A stretch of DNA of 64,000 nucleotides from NCBI GenBank assembly GCA_947359465.1, contig OX375881.1:29429742-29493741 (forward strand), read 5' to 3'. Of this stretch, positions 13,601-28,161 are shown one piece after another. Position 1 is the first letter of the stretch, and every line of letters begins with the position of its first letter. This DNA comes from Metellina segmentata (Eukaryota > Arthropoda > Arachnida > Araneae > Tetragnathidae). Both the position numbers and the translations under genes were made by a program. Below the pieces are notes generated by a model that was not told the origin of the DNA, made no database searches, and was given only the letters and a program-made list of their open reading frames with translations.

Positions 13601-16600
13601 ATTCGATTCCTAAGAGGCCTAAAATTGACCTAAGGCCTAAGCCAAAACCAATTCGAAATCGCCAAAGAAATAATACAAGTACAATAAAACGATTGAAAAA
13701 TTCGACTCCTTAGACGCCTAAAATTGACTTAAGGCCTATGCCAAAACCAATTCGAATTCGAGATAGAAATAATACAAGTACAATAAAACGATTGAAAAAT
13801 TCGACTCCTAAGAGGCCTAAAATTGACTTAAGGCCTATGCCAAAACCAATTCGAAATCGCCAAAGAAATAATACAAGTACAATAAAACGATTGAAAAATT
13901 CGACTCCTAAGAGGCCTAAAATTGACTTAAGGCCTATGCCAAAACCAATTCGAAATCGCCAAAGAAATAATACAAGTACAATAAAACGATTGAAAAATTC
14001 GATTCCTAAGAGGCCTAAAATTGACCTAAGGCCTAAGCCAAAACCAATTCGAAATCGCCATAGAAATAATACAAGTACAATAAAACGATTGAAAAATTCG
14101 ACTCCTAAGACGCCTAAAATTGACTTAAGGCCTATGCCAAAACCAATTCGAAATCGCCATAGAAATAATACAAGTACAATAAAACGATTGAAAAATTCGA
14201 CTCCTAAGAGGCCTAAAATTGACTTAAGGCCTATGCCAAAACCAATTCGAAATCGAGATAGAAATAATACAAGTACAATAAAACGATTGAAAAATTCGAC
14301 TCCTAAGAGGCCTAAAATTGACTTAAGGCCTATGCCAAAACCAATTCGAAATCGCCATAGAAATAATACAAGTACAATAAAACGATTGAAAAATTCGATT
14401 CCTAAGAGGCCTAAAATTGACCTAAGGCCTAAGCCAAAACCAATTCGAAATCGCCAAAGAAATAATACAAGTACAATAAAACGATTGAAAAATTCGACTC
14501 CTTAGACGCCTAAAATTGACTTAAGGCCTATGCCAAAACCAATTCGAAATCGAGATAGAAATAATACAAGTACAATAAAACGATTGAAAAATTCGACTCC
14601 TAAGAGGCCTAAAATTGACTTAAGGCCTATGCCAAAACCAATTCGAAATCGCCAAAGAAATAATACAAGTACAATAAAACGATTGAAAAATTCGACTCCT
14701 AAGAGGCCTAAAATTGACTTAAGGCCTATGCCAAAACCAATTCGAAATCGCCATAGAAATAATACAAGTACAATAAAACGATTGAAAAATTCGACTCCTA
14801 AGAGGCCTAAAATTGACTTAAGGCCTATGCCAAAACCAATTCGAAATCGCCATAGAAATAATACAAGTACAATAAAACGATTGAAAAATTCGACTCCTAA
14901 GAGGCCTAAAATTGACTTAAGGCCTATGCCAAAACCAATTCGAAATCGCCATAGAAATAATACAAGTACAATAAAACGATTGAAAAATTCGACTCCTAAG
15001 AGGCCTAAAATTGACTTAAGGCCTATGCCAAAACCAATTCGAAATCGCCATAGAAATAATACAAGTACAATAAAACGATTGAAAAATTCGACTCCTAAGA
15101 GGCCTAAAATTGACTTAAGGCCTATGCCAAAACCAATTCGAAATCGCCAAAGAAATAATACAAGTACAATAAAACGATTGAAAAATTCGACTCCTAAGAC
15201 GCCTAAAATTGACTTAAGGCCTATGCCAAAACCAATTCGAAATCGCCATAGAAATAATACAAGTACAATAAAACGATTGAAAAATTCGACTCCTAAGAGG
15301 CCTAAAATTGACTTAAGGCCTATGCCAAAACCAATTCGAAATCGCCATAGAAATAATACAAGTACAATAAAACGATTGAAAAATTCGACTCCTAAGAGGC
15401 CTAAAATTGACTTAAGGCCTATGCCAAAACCAATTCGAAATCGCCATAGAAATAATACAAGTACAATAAAACGATTGAAAAATTCGACTCCTAAGAGGCC
15501 TAAAATTGACTTAAGGCCTATGCCAAAACCAATTCGAAATCGCCATAGAAATAATACAAGTACAATAAAACGATTGAAAAATTCGACTCCTAAGAGGCCT
15601 AAAATTGACTTAAGGCCTATGCCAAAACCAATTCGAAATCGCCATAGAAATAATACAAGTACAATAAAACGATTGAAAAATTCGATTCCTAAGAGGCTTA
15701 AAATTGACCTAAGGCCTAAGCCAAAACCAATTCGAAATCGCCATAGAAATAATACAAGTACAATAAAACGATTGAAAAATTCGACTCCTAAGACGCCTAA
15801 AATTGACTTAAGGCCTATGCCAAAACCAATTCGAAATCGCCATAGAAATAATACAAGTACAATAAAACGATTGAAAAATTCGACTCCTAAGAGGCCTAAA
15901 ATTGACTTAAGGCCTATGCCAAAACCAATTCGAAATCGCCATAGAAATAATACAAGTACAATAAAACGATTGAAAAATTCGATTCCTAAGAGGCCTAAAA
16001 TTGACCTAAGGCCTAAGCCAAAACCAATTCGAAATCGCCATAGAAATAATACAAGTACAATAAAACGATTGAAAAATTCGACTCCTAAGAGGCCTAAAAT
16101 TGACTTAAGGCCTATGCCAAAACCAATTCGAAATCGCCATAGAAATAATACAAGTACAATAAAACGATTGAAAAATTCGACTCCTAAGAGGCCTAAAATT
16201 GACTTAAGGCCTATGCCAAAACCAATTCGAAATCGCCATAGAAATAATACAAGTACAATAAAACGATTGAAAAATTCGACTCCTAAGAGGCCTAAAATTG
16301 ACTTAAGGCCTATGCCAAAACCAATTCGAAATCGCCATAGAAATAATACAAGTACAATAAAACGATTGAAAAATTCGACTCCTAAGAGGCCTAAAATTGA
16401 CTTAAGGCCTATGCCAAAACCAATTCGAAATCGCCATAGAAATAATACAAGTACAATAAAACGATTGAAAAATTCGATTCCTAAGAGGCTTAAAATTGAC
16501 CTAAGGCCTAAGCCAAAACCAATTCGAAATCGCCATAGAAATAATACAAGTACAATAAAACGATTGAAAAATTCGACTCCTAAGACGCCTAAAATTGACT

Positions 16601-17376
16601 TAAGGCCTATGCCAAAACCAATTCGAAATCGCCATAGAAATAATACAAGTACAATAAAACGATTGAAAAATTCGACTCCTAAGAGGCCTAAAATTGACTT
16701 AAGGCCTATGCCAAAACCAATTCGAAATCGCCATAGAAATAATACAAGTACAATAAAACGATTGAAAAATTCGATTCCTAAGAGGCCTAAAATTGACCTA
16801 AGGCCTAAGCCAAAACCAATTCGAAATCGCCATAGAAATAATACAAGTACAATAAAACGATTGAAAAATTCGACTCCTAAGAGGCCTAAAATTGACCTAA
16901 GGCCTAAGCCAAAACCAATTCGAAATCGCCATAGAAATAATACAAGTACAATAAAACGATTGAAAAATTCGACTCCTAAGACGCCTAAAATTGACTTAAG
17001 GCCTATGCCAAAACCAATTCGAAATCGCCATAGAAATAATACAAGTACAATAAAACGATTGAAAAATTCGACTCCTAAGAGGCCTAAAATTGACTTAAGG
17101 CCTATGCCAAAACCAATTCGAAATCGAGATAGAAATAATACAAGTACAATAAAACGATTGAAAAATTCGACTCCTAAGAGGCCTAAAATTGACTTAAGGC
17201 CTATGCCAAAACCAATTCGAAATCGCCATAGAAATAATACAAGTACAATAAAACGATTGAAAAATTCGATTCCTAAGAGGCCTAAAATTGACCTAAGGCC
17301 TAAGCCAAAACCAATTCGAAATCGCCAAAGAAATAATACAAGTACAATAAAACGATTGAAAAATTCGACTCCTTAG

Positions 17377-20300
17377 ACGCCTAAAATTGACTTAAGGCCT
17401 ATGCCAAAACCAATTCGAAATCGAGATAGAAATAATACAAGTACAATAAAACGATTGAAAAATTCGACTCCTAAGAGGCCTAAAATTGACTTAAGGCCTA
17501 TGCCAAAACCAATTCGAAATCGCCAAAGAAATAATACAAGTACAATAAAACGATTGAAAAATTCGATTCCTAAGAGGCCTAAAATTGACCTAAGGCCTAA
17601 GCCAAAACCAATTCGAAATCGCCATAGAAATAATACAAGTACAATAAAACGATTGAAAAATTCGACTCCTAAGACGCCTAAAATTGACTTAAGGCCTATG
17701 CCAAAACCAATTCGAAATCGCCATAGAAATAATACAAGTACAATAAAACGATTGAAAAATTCGACTCCTAAGAGGCCTAAAATTGACTTAAGGCCTATGC
17801 CAAAACCAATTCGAAATCGAGATAGAAATAATACAAGTACAATAAAACGATTGAAAAATTCGACTCCTAAGAGGCCTAAAATTGACTTAAGGCCTATGCC
17901 AAAACCAATTCGAAATCGCCAAAGAAATAATACAAGTACAATAAAACGATTGAAAAATTCGACTCCTAAGAGGCCTAAAATTGACTTAAGGCCTATGCCA
18001 AAACCAATTCGAAATCGCCATAGAAATAATACAAGTACAATAAAACGATTGAAAAATTCGACTCCTAAGAGGCCTAAAATTGACTTAAGGCCTATGCCAA
18101 AACCAATTCGAAATCGCCATAGAAATAATACAAGTACAATAAAACGATTGAAAAATTCGACTCCTAAGAGGCCTAAAATTGACTTAAGGCCTATGCCAAA
18201 ACCAATTCGAAATCGCATTAGAAATAATACAAGTACAATAAAACGATTGAAAAATTCGATTCCTAAGAGGCTTAAAATTGACCTAAGGCCTAAGCCAAAA
18301 CCAATTCGAAATCGCCATAGAAATAATACAAGTACAATAAAACGATTGAAAAATTCGACTCCTAAGACGCCTAAAATTGACTTAAGGCCTATGCCAAAAC
18401 CAATTCGAAATCGCCATAGAAATAATACAAGTACAATAAAACGATTGAAAAATTCGACTCCTAAGAGGCCTAAAATTGACTTAAGGCCTATGCCAAAACC
18501 AATTCGAAATCGCCATAGAAATAATACAAGTACAATAAAACGATTGAAAAATTCGATTCCTAAGAGGCCTAAAATTGACCTAAGGCCTAAGCCAAAACCA
18601 ATTCGAAATCGCCATAGAAATAATACAAGTACAATAAAACGATTGAAAAATTCGACTCCTAAGAGGCCTAAAATTGACCTAAGGCCTAAGCCAAAACCAA
18701 TTCGAAATCGCCATAGAAATAATACAAGTACAATAAAACGATTGAAAAATTCGACTCCTAAGACGCCTAAAATTGACTTAAGGCCTATGCCAAAACCAAT
18801 TCGAAATCGCCATAGAAATAATACAAGTACAATAAAACGATTGAAAAATTCGACTCCTAAGAGGCCTAAAATTGACTTAAGGCCTATGCCAAAACCAATT
18901 CGAAATCGAGATAGAAATAATACAAGTACAATAAAACGATTGAAAAATTCGACTCCTAAGAGGCCTAAAATTGACTTAAGGCCTATGCCAAAACCAATTC
19001 GAAATCGCCATAGAAATAATACAAGTACAATAAAACGATTGAAAAATTCGATTCCTAAGAGGCCTAAAATTGACCTAAGGCCTAAGCCAAAACCAATTCG
19101 AAATCGCCAAAGAAATAATACAAGTACAATAAAACGATTGAAAAATTCGACTCCTTAGACGCCTAAAATTGACTTAAGGCCTATGCCAAAACCAATTCGA
19201 AATCGAGATAGAAATAATACAAGTACAATAAAACGATTGAAAAATTCGACTCCTAAGAGGCCTAAAATTGACTTAAGGCCTATGCCAAAACCAATTCGAA
19301 ATCGCCAAAGAAATAATACAAGTACAATAAAACGATTGAAAAATTCGATTCCTAAGAGGCCTAAAATTGACCTAAGGCCTAAGCCAAAACCAATTCGAAA
19401 TCGCCATAGAAATAATACAAGTACAATAAAACGATTGAAAAATTCGACTCCTAAGACGCCTAAAATTGACTTAAGGCCTATGCCAAAACCAATTCGAAAT
19501 CGCCATAGAAATAATACAAGTACAATAAAACGATTGAAAAATTCGACTCCTAAGAGGCCTAAAATTGACTTAAGGCCTATGCCAAAACCAATTCGAAATC
19601 GAGATAGAAATAATACAAGTACAATAAAACGATTGAAAAATTCGACTCCTAAGAGGCCTAAAATTGACTTAAGGCCTATGCCAAAACCAATTCGAAATCG
19701 CCAAAGAAATAATACAAGTACAATAAAACGATTGAAAAATTCGACTCCTAAGAGGCCTAAAATTGACTTAAGGCCTATGCCAAAACCAATTCGAAATCGC
19801 CATAGAAATAATACAAGTACAATAAAACGATTGAAAAATTCGACTCCTAAGAGGCCTAAAATTGACTTAAGGCCTATGCCAAAACCAATTCGAAATCGCC
19901 ATAGAAATAATACAAGTACAATAAAACGATTGAAAAATTCGACTCCTAAGAGGCCTAAAATTGACTTAAGGCCTATGCCAAAACCAATTCGAAATCGCAT
20001 TAGAAATAATACAAGTACAATAAAACGATTGAAAAATTCGATTCCTAAGAGGCTTAAAATTGACCTAAGGCCTAAGCCAAAACCAATTCGAAATCGCCAT
20101 AGAAATAATACAAGTACAATAAAACGATTGAAAAATTCGACTCCTAAGACGCCTAAAATTGACTTAAGGCCTATGCCAAAACCAATTCGAAATCGCCATA
20201 GAAATAATACAAGTACAATAAAACGATTGAAAAATTCGACTCCTAAGAGGCCTAAAATTGACTTAAGGCCTATGCCAAAACCAATTCGAAATCGCCATAG

Positions 20301-22029
20301 AAATAATACAAGTACAATAAAACGATTGAAAAATTCGATTCCTAAGAGGCCTAAAATTGACCTAAGGCCTAAGCCAAAACCAATTCGAAATCGCCATAGA
20401 AATAATACAAGTACAATAAAACGATTGAAAAATTCGACTCCTAAGAGGCCTAAAATTGACCTAAGGCCTAAGCCAAAACCAATTCGAAATCGCCATAGAA
20501 ATAATACAAGTACAATAAAACGATTGAAAAATTCGACTCCTAAGACGCCTAAAATTGACTTAAGGCCTATGCCAAAACCAATTCGAAATCGCCATAGAAA
20601 TAATACAAGTACAATAAAACGATTGAAAAATTCGACTCCTAAGAGGCCTAAAATTGACTTAAGGCCTATGCCAAAACCAATTCGAAATCGAGATAGAAAT
20701 AATACAAGTACAATAAAACGATTGAAAAATTCGACTCCTAAGAGGCCTAAAATTGACTTAAGGCCTATGCCAAAACCAATTCGAAATCGCCAAAGAAATA
20801 ATACAAGTACAATAAAACGATTGAAAAATTCGACTCCTAAGAGGCCTAAAATTGACTTAAGGCCTATGCCAAAACCAATTCGAAATCGCCATAGAAATAA
20901 TACAAGTACAATAAAACGATTGAAAAATTCGACTCCTAAGAGGCCTAAAATTGACTTAAGGCCTATGCCAAAACCAATTCGAAATCGCCATAGAAATAAT
21001 ACAAGTACAATAAAACGATTGAAAAATTCGACTCCTAAGAGGCCTAAAATTGACTTAAGGCCTATGCCAAAACCAATTCGAAATCGCATTAGAAATAATA
21101 CAAGTACAATAAAACGATTGAAAAATTCGATTCCTAAGAGGCTTAAAATTGACCTAAGGCCTAAGCCAAAACCAATTCGAAATCGCCATAGAAATAATAC
21201 AAGTACAATAAAACGATTGAAAAATTCGACTCCTAAGACGCCTAAAATTGACTTAAGGCCTATGCCAAAACCAATTCGAAATCGCCATAGAAATAATACA
21301 AGTACAATAAAACGATTGAAAAATTCGACTCCTAAGAGGCCTAAAATTGACTTAAGGCCTATGCCAAAACCAATTCGAAATCGCCATAGAAATAATACAA
21401 GTACAATAAAACGATTGAAAAATTCGATTCCTAAGAGGCCTAAAATTGACCTAAGGCCTAAGCCAAAACCAATTCGAAATCGCCATAGAAATAATACAAG
21501 TACAATAAAACGATTGAAAAATTCGACTCCTAAGAGGCCTAAAATTGACCTAAGGCCTAAGCCAAAACCAATTCGAAATCGCCATAGAAATAATACAAGT
21601 ACAATAAAACGATTGAAAAATTCGACTCCTAAGACGCCTAAAATTGACTTAAGGCCTATGCCAAAACCAATTCGAAATCGCCATAGAAATAATACAAGTA
21701 CAATAAAACGATTGAAAAATTCGACTCCTAAGAGGCCTAAAATTGACTTAAGGCCTATGCCAAAACCAATTCGAAATCGAGATAGAAATAATACAAGTAC
21801 AATAAAACGATTGAAAAATTCGACTCCTAAGAGGCCTAAAATTGACTTAAGGCCTATGCCAAAACCAATTCGAAATCGCCATAGAAATAATACAAGTACA
21901 ATAAAACGATTGAAAAATTCGATTCCTAAGAGGCCTAAAATTGACCTAAGGCCTAAGCCAAAACCAATTCGAAATCGCCAAAGAAATAATACAAGTACAA
22001 TAAAACGATTGAAAAATTCGACTCCTTAG
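17377..22029 (+). repeat. 1,782-bp (18-monomer) higher-order repeat block
   Basis: The variant CGCATTAG, seen only here, occurs at about 18,213, 19,995 and 21,084, spacings of 1,782 and 1,089 bp (18 and 11 monomers). TAG monomers end the blocks at 17,376, 19,158 and 22,029. The block from 17,377 to 19,158 is repeated in full from 19,159 and then again in part, so this segment grew by multi-monomer duplication. Confidence 0.85.
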
Positions 22030-23904
22030 ACGCCTAAAATTGACTTAAGGCCTATGCCAAAACCAATTCGAAATCGAGATAGAAATAATACAAGTACAAT
22101 AAAACGATTGAAAAATTCGACTCCTAAGAGGCCTAAAATTGACTTAAGGCCTATGCCAAAACCAATTCGAAATCGCCAAAGAAATAATACAAGTACAATA
22201 AAACGATTGAAAAATTCGATTCCTAAGAGGCCTAAAATTGACCTAAGGCCTAAGCCAAAACCAATTCGAAATCGCCATAGAAATAATACAAGTACAATAA
22301 AACGATTGAAAAATTCGACTCCTAAGACGCCTAAAATTGACTTAAGGCCTATGCCAAAACCAATTCGAAATCGCCATAGAAATAATACAAGTACAATAAA
22401 ACGATTGAAAAATTCGACTCCTAAGAGGCCTAAAATTGACTTAAGGCCTATGCCAAAACCAATTCGAAATCGAGATAGAAATAATACAAGTACAATAAAA
22501 CGATTGAAAAATTCGACTCCTAAGAGGCCTAAAATTGACTTAAGGCCTATGCCAAAACCAATTCGAAATCGCCATAGAAATAATACAAGTACAATAAAAC
22601 GATTGAAAAATTCGATTCCTAAGAGGCCTAAAATTGACCTAAGGCCTAAGCCAAAACCAATTCGAAATGGCCAAAGAAATAATACAAGTACAATAAAACG
22701 ATTGAAAAATTCGACTCCTTAGACGCCTAAAATTGACTTAAGGCCTATGCCAAAACCAATTCGAAATCGAGATAGAAATAATACAATAAAACGATTGAAA
22801 AATTCGACTCCTAAGAAGCCTAAAATTGACTTAAGGCCTATGCCAAAACCAATTCGAAATCGCCAAAGAAATAATACAAGTACAATAAAACGATTGAAAA
22901 ATTCGACTCCTAAGAGGCCTAAAATTGACTTAAGGCCTATGCCAAAACCAATTCGAAATCGCCATAGAAATAATACAAGTACAATAAAACGATTGAAAAA
23001 TTCGACTCCTAAGAGGCCTAAAATTGACTTAAGGCCTATGCCAAAACCAATTCGAAATCGCCATAGAAATAATACAAGTACAATAAAACGATTGAAAAAT
23101 TCGATTCCTAAGAGGCTTAAAATTGACCTAAGGCCTAAGCCAAAACCAATTCGAAATCGCCATAGAAATAATACAAGTACAATAAAACGATTGAAAAATT
23201 CGACTCCTAAGACGCCTAAAATTGACTTAAGGCCTATGCCAAAACCAATTCGAAATCGCCATAGAAATAATACAAGTACAATAAAACGATTGAAAAATTC
23301 GACTCCTTAGACGCCTAAAATTGACTTAAGGCCTATGCCAAAACCAATTCGAAATCGAGATAGAAATAATACAAGTACAATAAAACGATTGAAAAATTCG
23401 ATTCCTAAGAGGCCTAAAATTGACCTAAGGCCTAAGCCAAAACCAATTCGAAATCGCCATAGAAATAATACAAGTACAATAAAACGATTGAAAAATTCGA
23501 CTCCTAAGAGGCCTAAAATTGACCTAAGGCCTAAGCCAAAACCAATTCGAAATCGCCATAGAAATAATACAAGTACAATAAAACGATTGAAAAATTCGAC
23601 TCCTAAGACGCCTAAAATTGACTTAAGGCCTATGCCAAAACCAATTCGAAATCGCCATAGAAATAATACAAGTACAATAAAACGATTGAAAAATTCGACT
23701 CCTAAGAGGCCTAAAATTGACTTAAGGCCTATGCCAAAACCAATTCGAAATCGCCATAGAAATAATACAAGTACAATAAAACGATTGAAAAATTCGATTC
23801 CTAAGAGGCCTAAAATTGACCTAAGGCCTAAGCCAAAACCAATTCGAAATCGCCAAAGAAATAATACAAGTACAATAAAACGATTGAAAAATTCGACTCC
23901 TTAG

Positions 23905-26900
23905 ACGCCTAAAATTGACTTAAGGCCTATGCCAAAACCAATTCGAAATCGAGATAGAAATAATACAAGTACAATAAAACGATTGAAAAATTCGACTCCT
24001 AAGAGGCCTAAAATTGACTTAAGGCCTATGCCAAAACCAATTCGAAATCGCCAAATAAATAATACAAGTACAATAAAACGATTGAAAAATTCGACTCCTA
24101 AGACGCCTAAAATTGACTTAAGGCCTATGCCAAAACCAATTCGAAATCGCCATAGAAATAATACAAGTACAATAAAACGATTGAAAAATTCGACTCCTAA
24201 GAGGCCTAAAATTGACTTAAGGCCTATGCCAAAACCAATTCGAAATCGCCATAGAAATAATACAAGTACAATAAAACGATTGAAAAATTCGACTCCTAAG
24301 AGGCCTAAAATTGACTTAAGGCCTATGCCAAAACCAATTCGAAATCGCCATAGAAATAATACAAGTACAATAAAACGATTGAAAAATTCGACTCCTAAGA
24401 GGCCTAAAATTGACTTAAGGCCTATGCCAAAACCAATTCGAAATCGCCAAAGAAATAATACAAGTACAATAAAACGATTGAAAAATTCGACTCCTAAGAC
24501 GCCTAAAATTGACTTAAGGCCTATGCCAAAACCAATTCGAAATCGCCATAGAAATAATACAAGTACAATAAAACGATTGAAAAATTCGACTCCTAAGAGG
24601 CCTAAAATTGACTTAAGGCCTATGACAAAACCAATTCGAAATCGCCATAGAAATAATACAAGTACAATAAAACGATTGAAAAATTCGACTCCTAAGAGGC
24701 CTAAAATTGACTTAAGGCCTATGCCAAAACCAATTCGAAATCGCCATAGAAATAATACAAGTACAATAAAACGATTGAAAAATTCGACTCCTAAGAGGCC
24801 TAAAATTGACTTAAGGCCTATGCCAAAACCAATTCGAAATCGCCATAGAAATAATACAAGTACAATAAAACGATTGAAAAATTCGACTCCTAAGAGGCCT
24901 AAAATTGACTTAAGGCCTATGCCAAAACCAATTCGAAATCGCCATAGAAATAATACAAGTACAATAAAACGATTGAAAAATTCGATTCCTAAGAGGCTTA
25001 AAATTGACCTAAGGCCTAAGCCAAAACCAATTCGAAATCGCCATAGAAATAATACAAGTACAATAAAACGATTGAAAAATTCGACTCCTAAGACGCCTAA
25101 AATTGACTTAAGGCCTATGCCAAAACCAATTCGAAATCGCCATAGAAATAATACAAGTACAATAAAACGATTGAAAAATTCGACTCCTAAGAGTCCTAAA
25201 ATTGACTTAAGGCCTATGCCAAAACCAATTCGAAATCGCCATAGAAATAATACAAGTACAATAAAACGATTGAAAAATTCGACTCCTAAGACGCCTAAAA
25301 TTGACTTAAGGCCTATGCCAAAACCAATTCGAAATCGCCATAGAAATAATACAAGTACAATAAAACGATTGAAAAATTCGACTCCTAAGAGGCCTAAAAT
25401 TGACTTAAGGCCTATGCCAAAACCAATTCGAAATCGAGATAGAAATAATACAAGTACAATAAAACGATTGAAAAATTCGACTCCTAAGAGGCCTAAAATT
25501 GACTTAAGGCCTATGCCAAAACCAATTCGAAATCGCCATAGAAATAATACAAGTACAATAAAACGATTGAAAAATTCGATTCCTAAGAGGCCTAAAATTG
25601 ACCTAAGGCCTAAGCCAAAACCAATTCGAAATCGCCATAGAAATAATACAAGTACAATAAAACGATTGAAAAATTCGACTCCTAAGACGCCTAAAATTGA
25701 CTTAAGGCCTATGCCAAAACCAATTCGAAATCGCCATAGAAATAATACAAGTACAATAAAACGATTGAAAAATTCGACTCCTAAGAGGCCTAAAATTGAC
25801 TTAAGGCCTATGCCAAAACCAATTCGAAATCGAGATAGAAATAATACAAGTACAATAAAACGATTGAAAAATTCGACTCCTAAGAGGCCTAAAATTGACT
25901 TAAGGCCTATGCCAAAACCAATTCGAAATCGCCATAGAAATAATACAAGTACAATAAAACGATTGAAAAATTCGATTCCTAAGAGGCCTAAAATTGACCT
26001 AAGGCCTAAGCCAAAACCAATTCGAAATCGCCAAAGAAACAATACAAGTACAATAAAACGATTGAAAAATTCGACTCCTTAGACGCCTAAAATTGACTTA
26101 AGGCCTATGCCAAAACCAATTCGAAATCGAGATAGAAATAATACAAGTACAATAAAACGATTGAAAAATTCGACTCCTAAGAGGCCTAAAATTGACTTAA
26201 GGCCTATGCCAAAACCAATTCGAAATCGCCAAAGAAATAATACAAGTACAATAAAACGATTGAAAAATTCGACTCCTAAGACGCCTAAAATTGACTTAAG
26301 GCCTATGCCAAAACCAATTCGAAATCGCCATAGAAATAATACAAGTACAATAAAACGATTGAAAAATTCGACTCCTAAGAGGCCTAAAATTGACTTAAGG
26401 CCTATGCCAAAACCAATTCGAAATCGCCATAGAAATAATACAAGTACAATAAAACGATTGAAAAATTCGACTCCTAAGAGGCCTAAAATTGACTTAAGGC
26501 CTATGCCAAAACCAATTCGAAATCGCCATAGAAATAATACAAGTACAATAAAACGATTGAAAAATTCGACTCCTAAGAGGCCTAAAATTGACTTAAGGCC
26601 TATGCCAAAACCAATTCGAAATCGCCATAGAAATAATACAAGTACAATAAAACGATTGAAAAATTCGACTCCTAAGAGGCCTAAAATTGACTTAAGGCCT
26701 ATGCCAAAACCAATTCGAAATCGCCATAGAAATAATACAAGTACAATAAAACGATTGAAAAATTCGATTCCTAAGAGGCTTAAAATTGACCTAAGGCCTA
26801 AGCCAAAACCAATTCGAAATCGCCATAGAAATAATACAAGTATAATAAAACGATTGAAAAATTCGACTCCTAAGACGCCTAAAATTGACTTAAGGCCTAT

Positions 26901-28161
26901 GCCAAAACCAATTCGAAATCGCCATAGAAATAATACAAGTACAATAAAACGATTGAAAAATTCGACTCCTAAGAGGCCTAAAATTGACTTAAGGCCTATG
27001 CCAAAACCAATTCGAAATCGCCATAGAAATAATACAGGTACAATAAAACGATTGAAAAATTCGATTCCTAAGAGGCCTAAAATTGACCTAAGGCCTAAGC
27101 CAAAACCAATTCGAAATCGCCATAGAAATAATACAAGTACAATAAAACGATTGAAAAATTCGACTCCTAAGAGGCCTAAAATTGACCTAAGGCCTAAGCC
27201 AAAACCAATTCGAAATCGCCATAGAAATAATACAAGTACAATAAAACGATTGAAAAATTCGACTCCTAAGACGCCTAAAATTGACTTAAGGCCTATGCCA
27301 AAACCAATTCGAAATCGCCATAGAAATAATACAAGTACAATAAAACGATTGAAAAATTCGACTCCTAAGAGGCCTAAAATTGACTTAAGGCCTATGCCAA
27401 AACCAATTCGAAATCGAGATAGAAATAATACAAGTACAATAAAACGATTGAAAAATTCGACTCCTAAGAGGCCTAAAATTGACTTAAGGCCTATGCCAAA
27501 ACCAATTCGAAATCGCCATAGAAATAATACAAGTACAATAAAACGATTGAAAAATTCGATTCCTAAGAGGCCTAAAATTGACCTAAGGCCTAAGCCAAAA
27601 CCAATTCGAAATCGCCATAGAAATAATACAAGTACAATAAAACGATTGAAAAATTCGACTCCTAAGAGGCCTAAAATTGACCTAAGGCCTAAGCCAAAAC
27701 CAATTCGAAATCGCCATAGAAATAATACAAGTACAATAAAACGATTGAAAAATTCGACTCCTAAGACGCCTAAAATTGACTTAAGGCCTATGCCAAAACC
27801 AATTCGAAATCGCCATAGAAATAATACAAGTACAATAAAACGATTGAAAAATTCGACTCCTAAGAGGCCTAAAATTGACTTAAGGCCTATGCCAAAACCA
27901 ATTCGAAATCGAGATAGAAATAATACAAGTACAATAAAACGATTGAAAAATTCGACTCCTAAGAGGCCTAAAATTGACTTAAGGCCTATGCCAAAACCAA
28001 TTCGAAATCGCCATAGAAATAATACAAGTACAATAAAACGATTGAAAAATTCGATTCCTAAGAGGCCTAAAATTGACCTAAGGCCTAAGCCAAAACCAAT
28101 TCGAAATCGCCAAAGAAACAATACAAGTACAATAAAACGATTGAAAAATTCGACTCCTTAG
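23905..28161 (+). repeat. Pair of 21-22 monomer higher-order repeats
   Basis: TAG-bearing monomers at 23,904, 26,082 and 28,161 delimit two similar blocks of 22 and 21 monomers. A private AGAAAC variant lies at 26,040 and 28,119, exactly 2,079 bp (21 monomers) apart. The blocks share variant order over much of their length but differ by substitutions, so this duplication looks older than the 4,950-bp one. Confidence 0.7.
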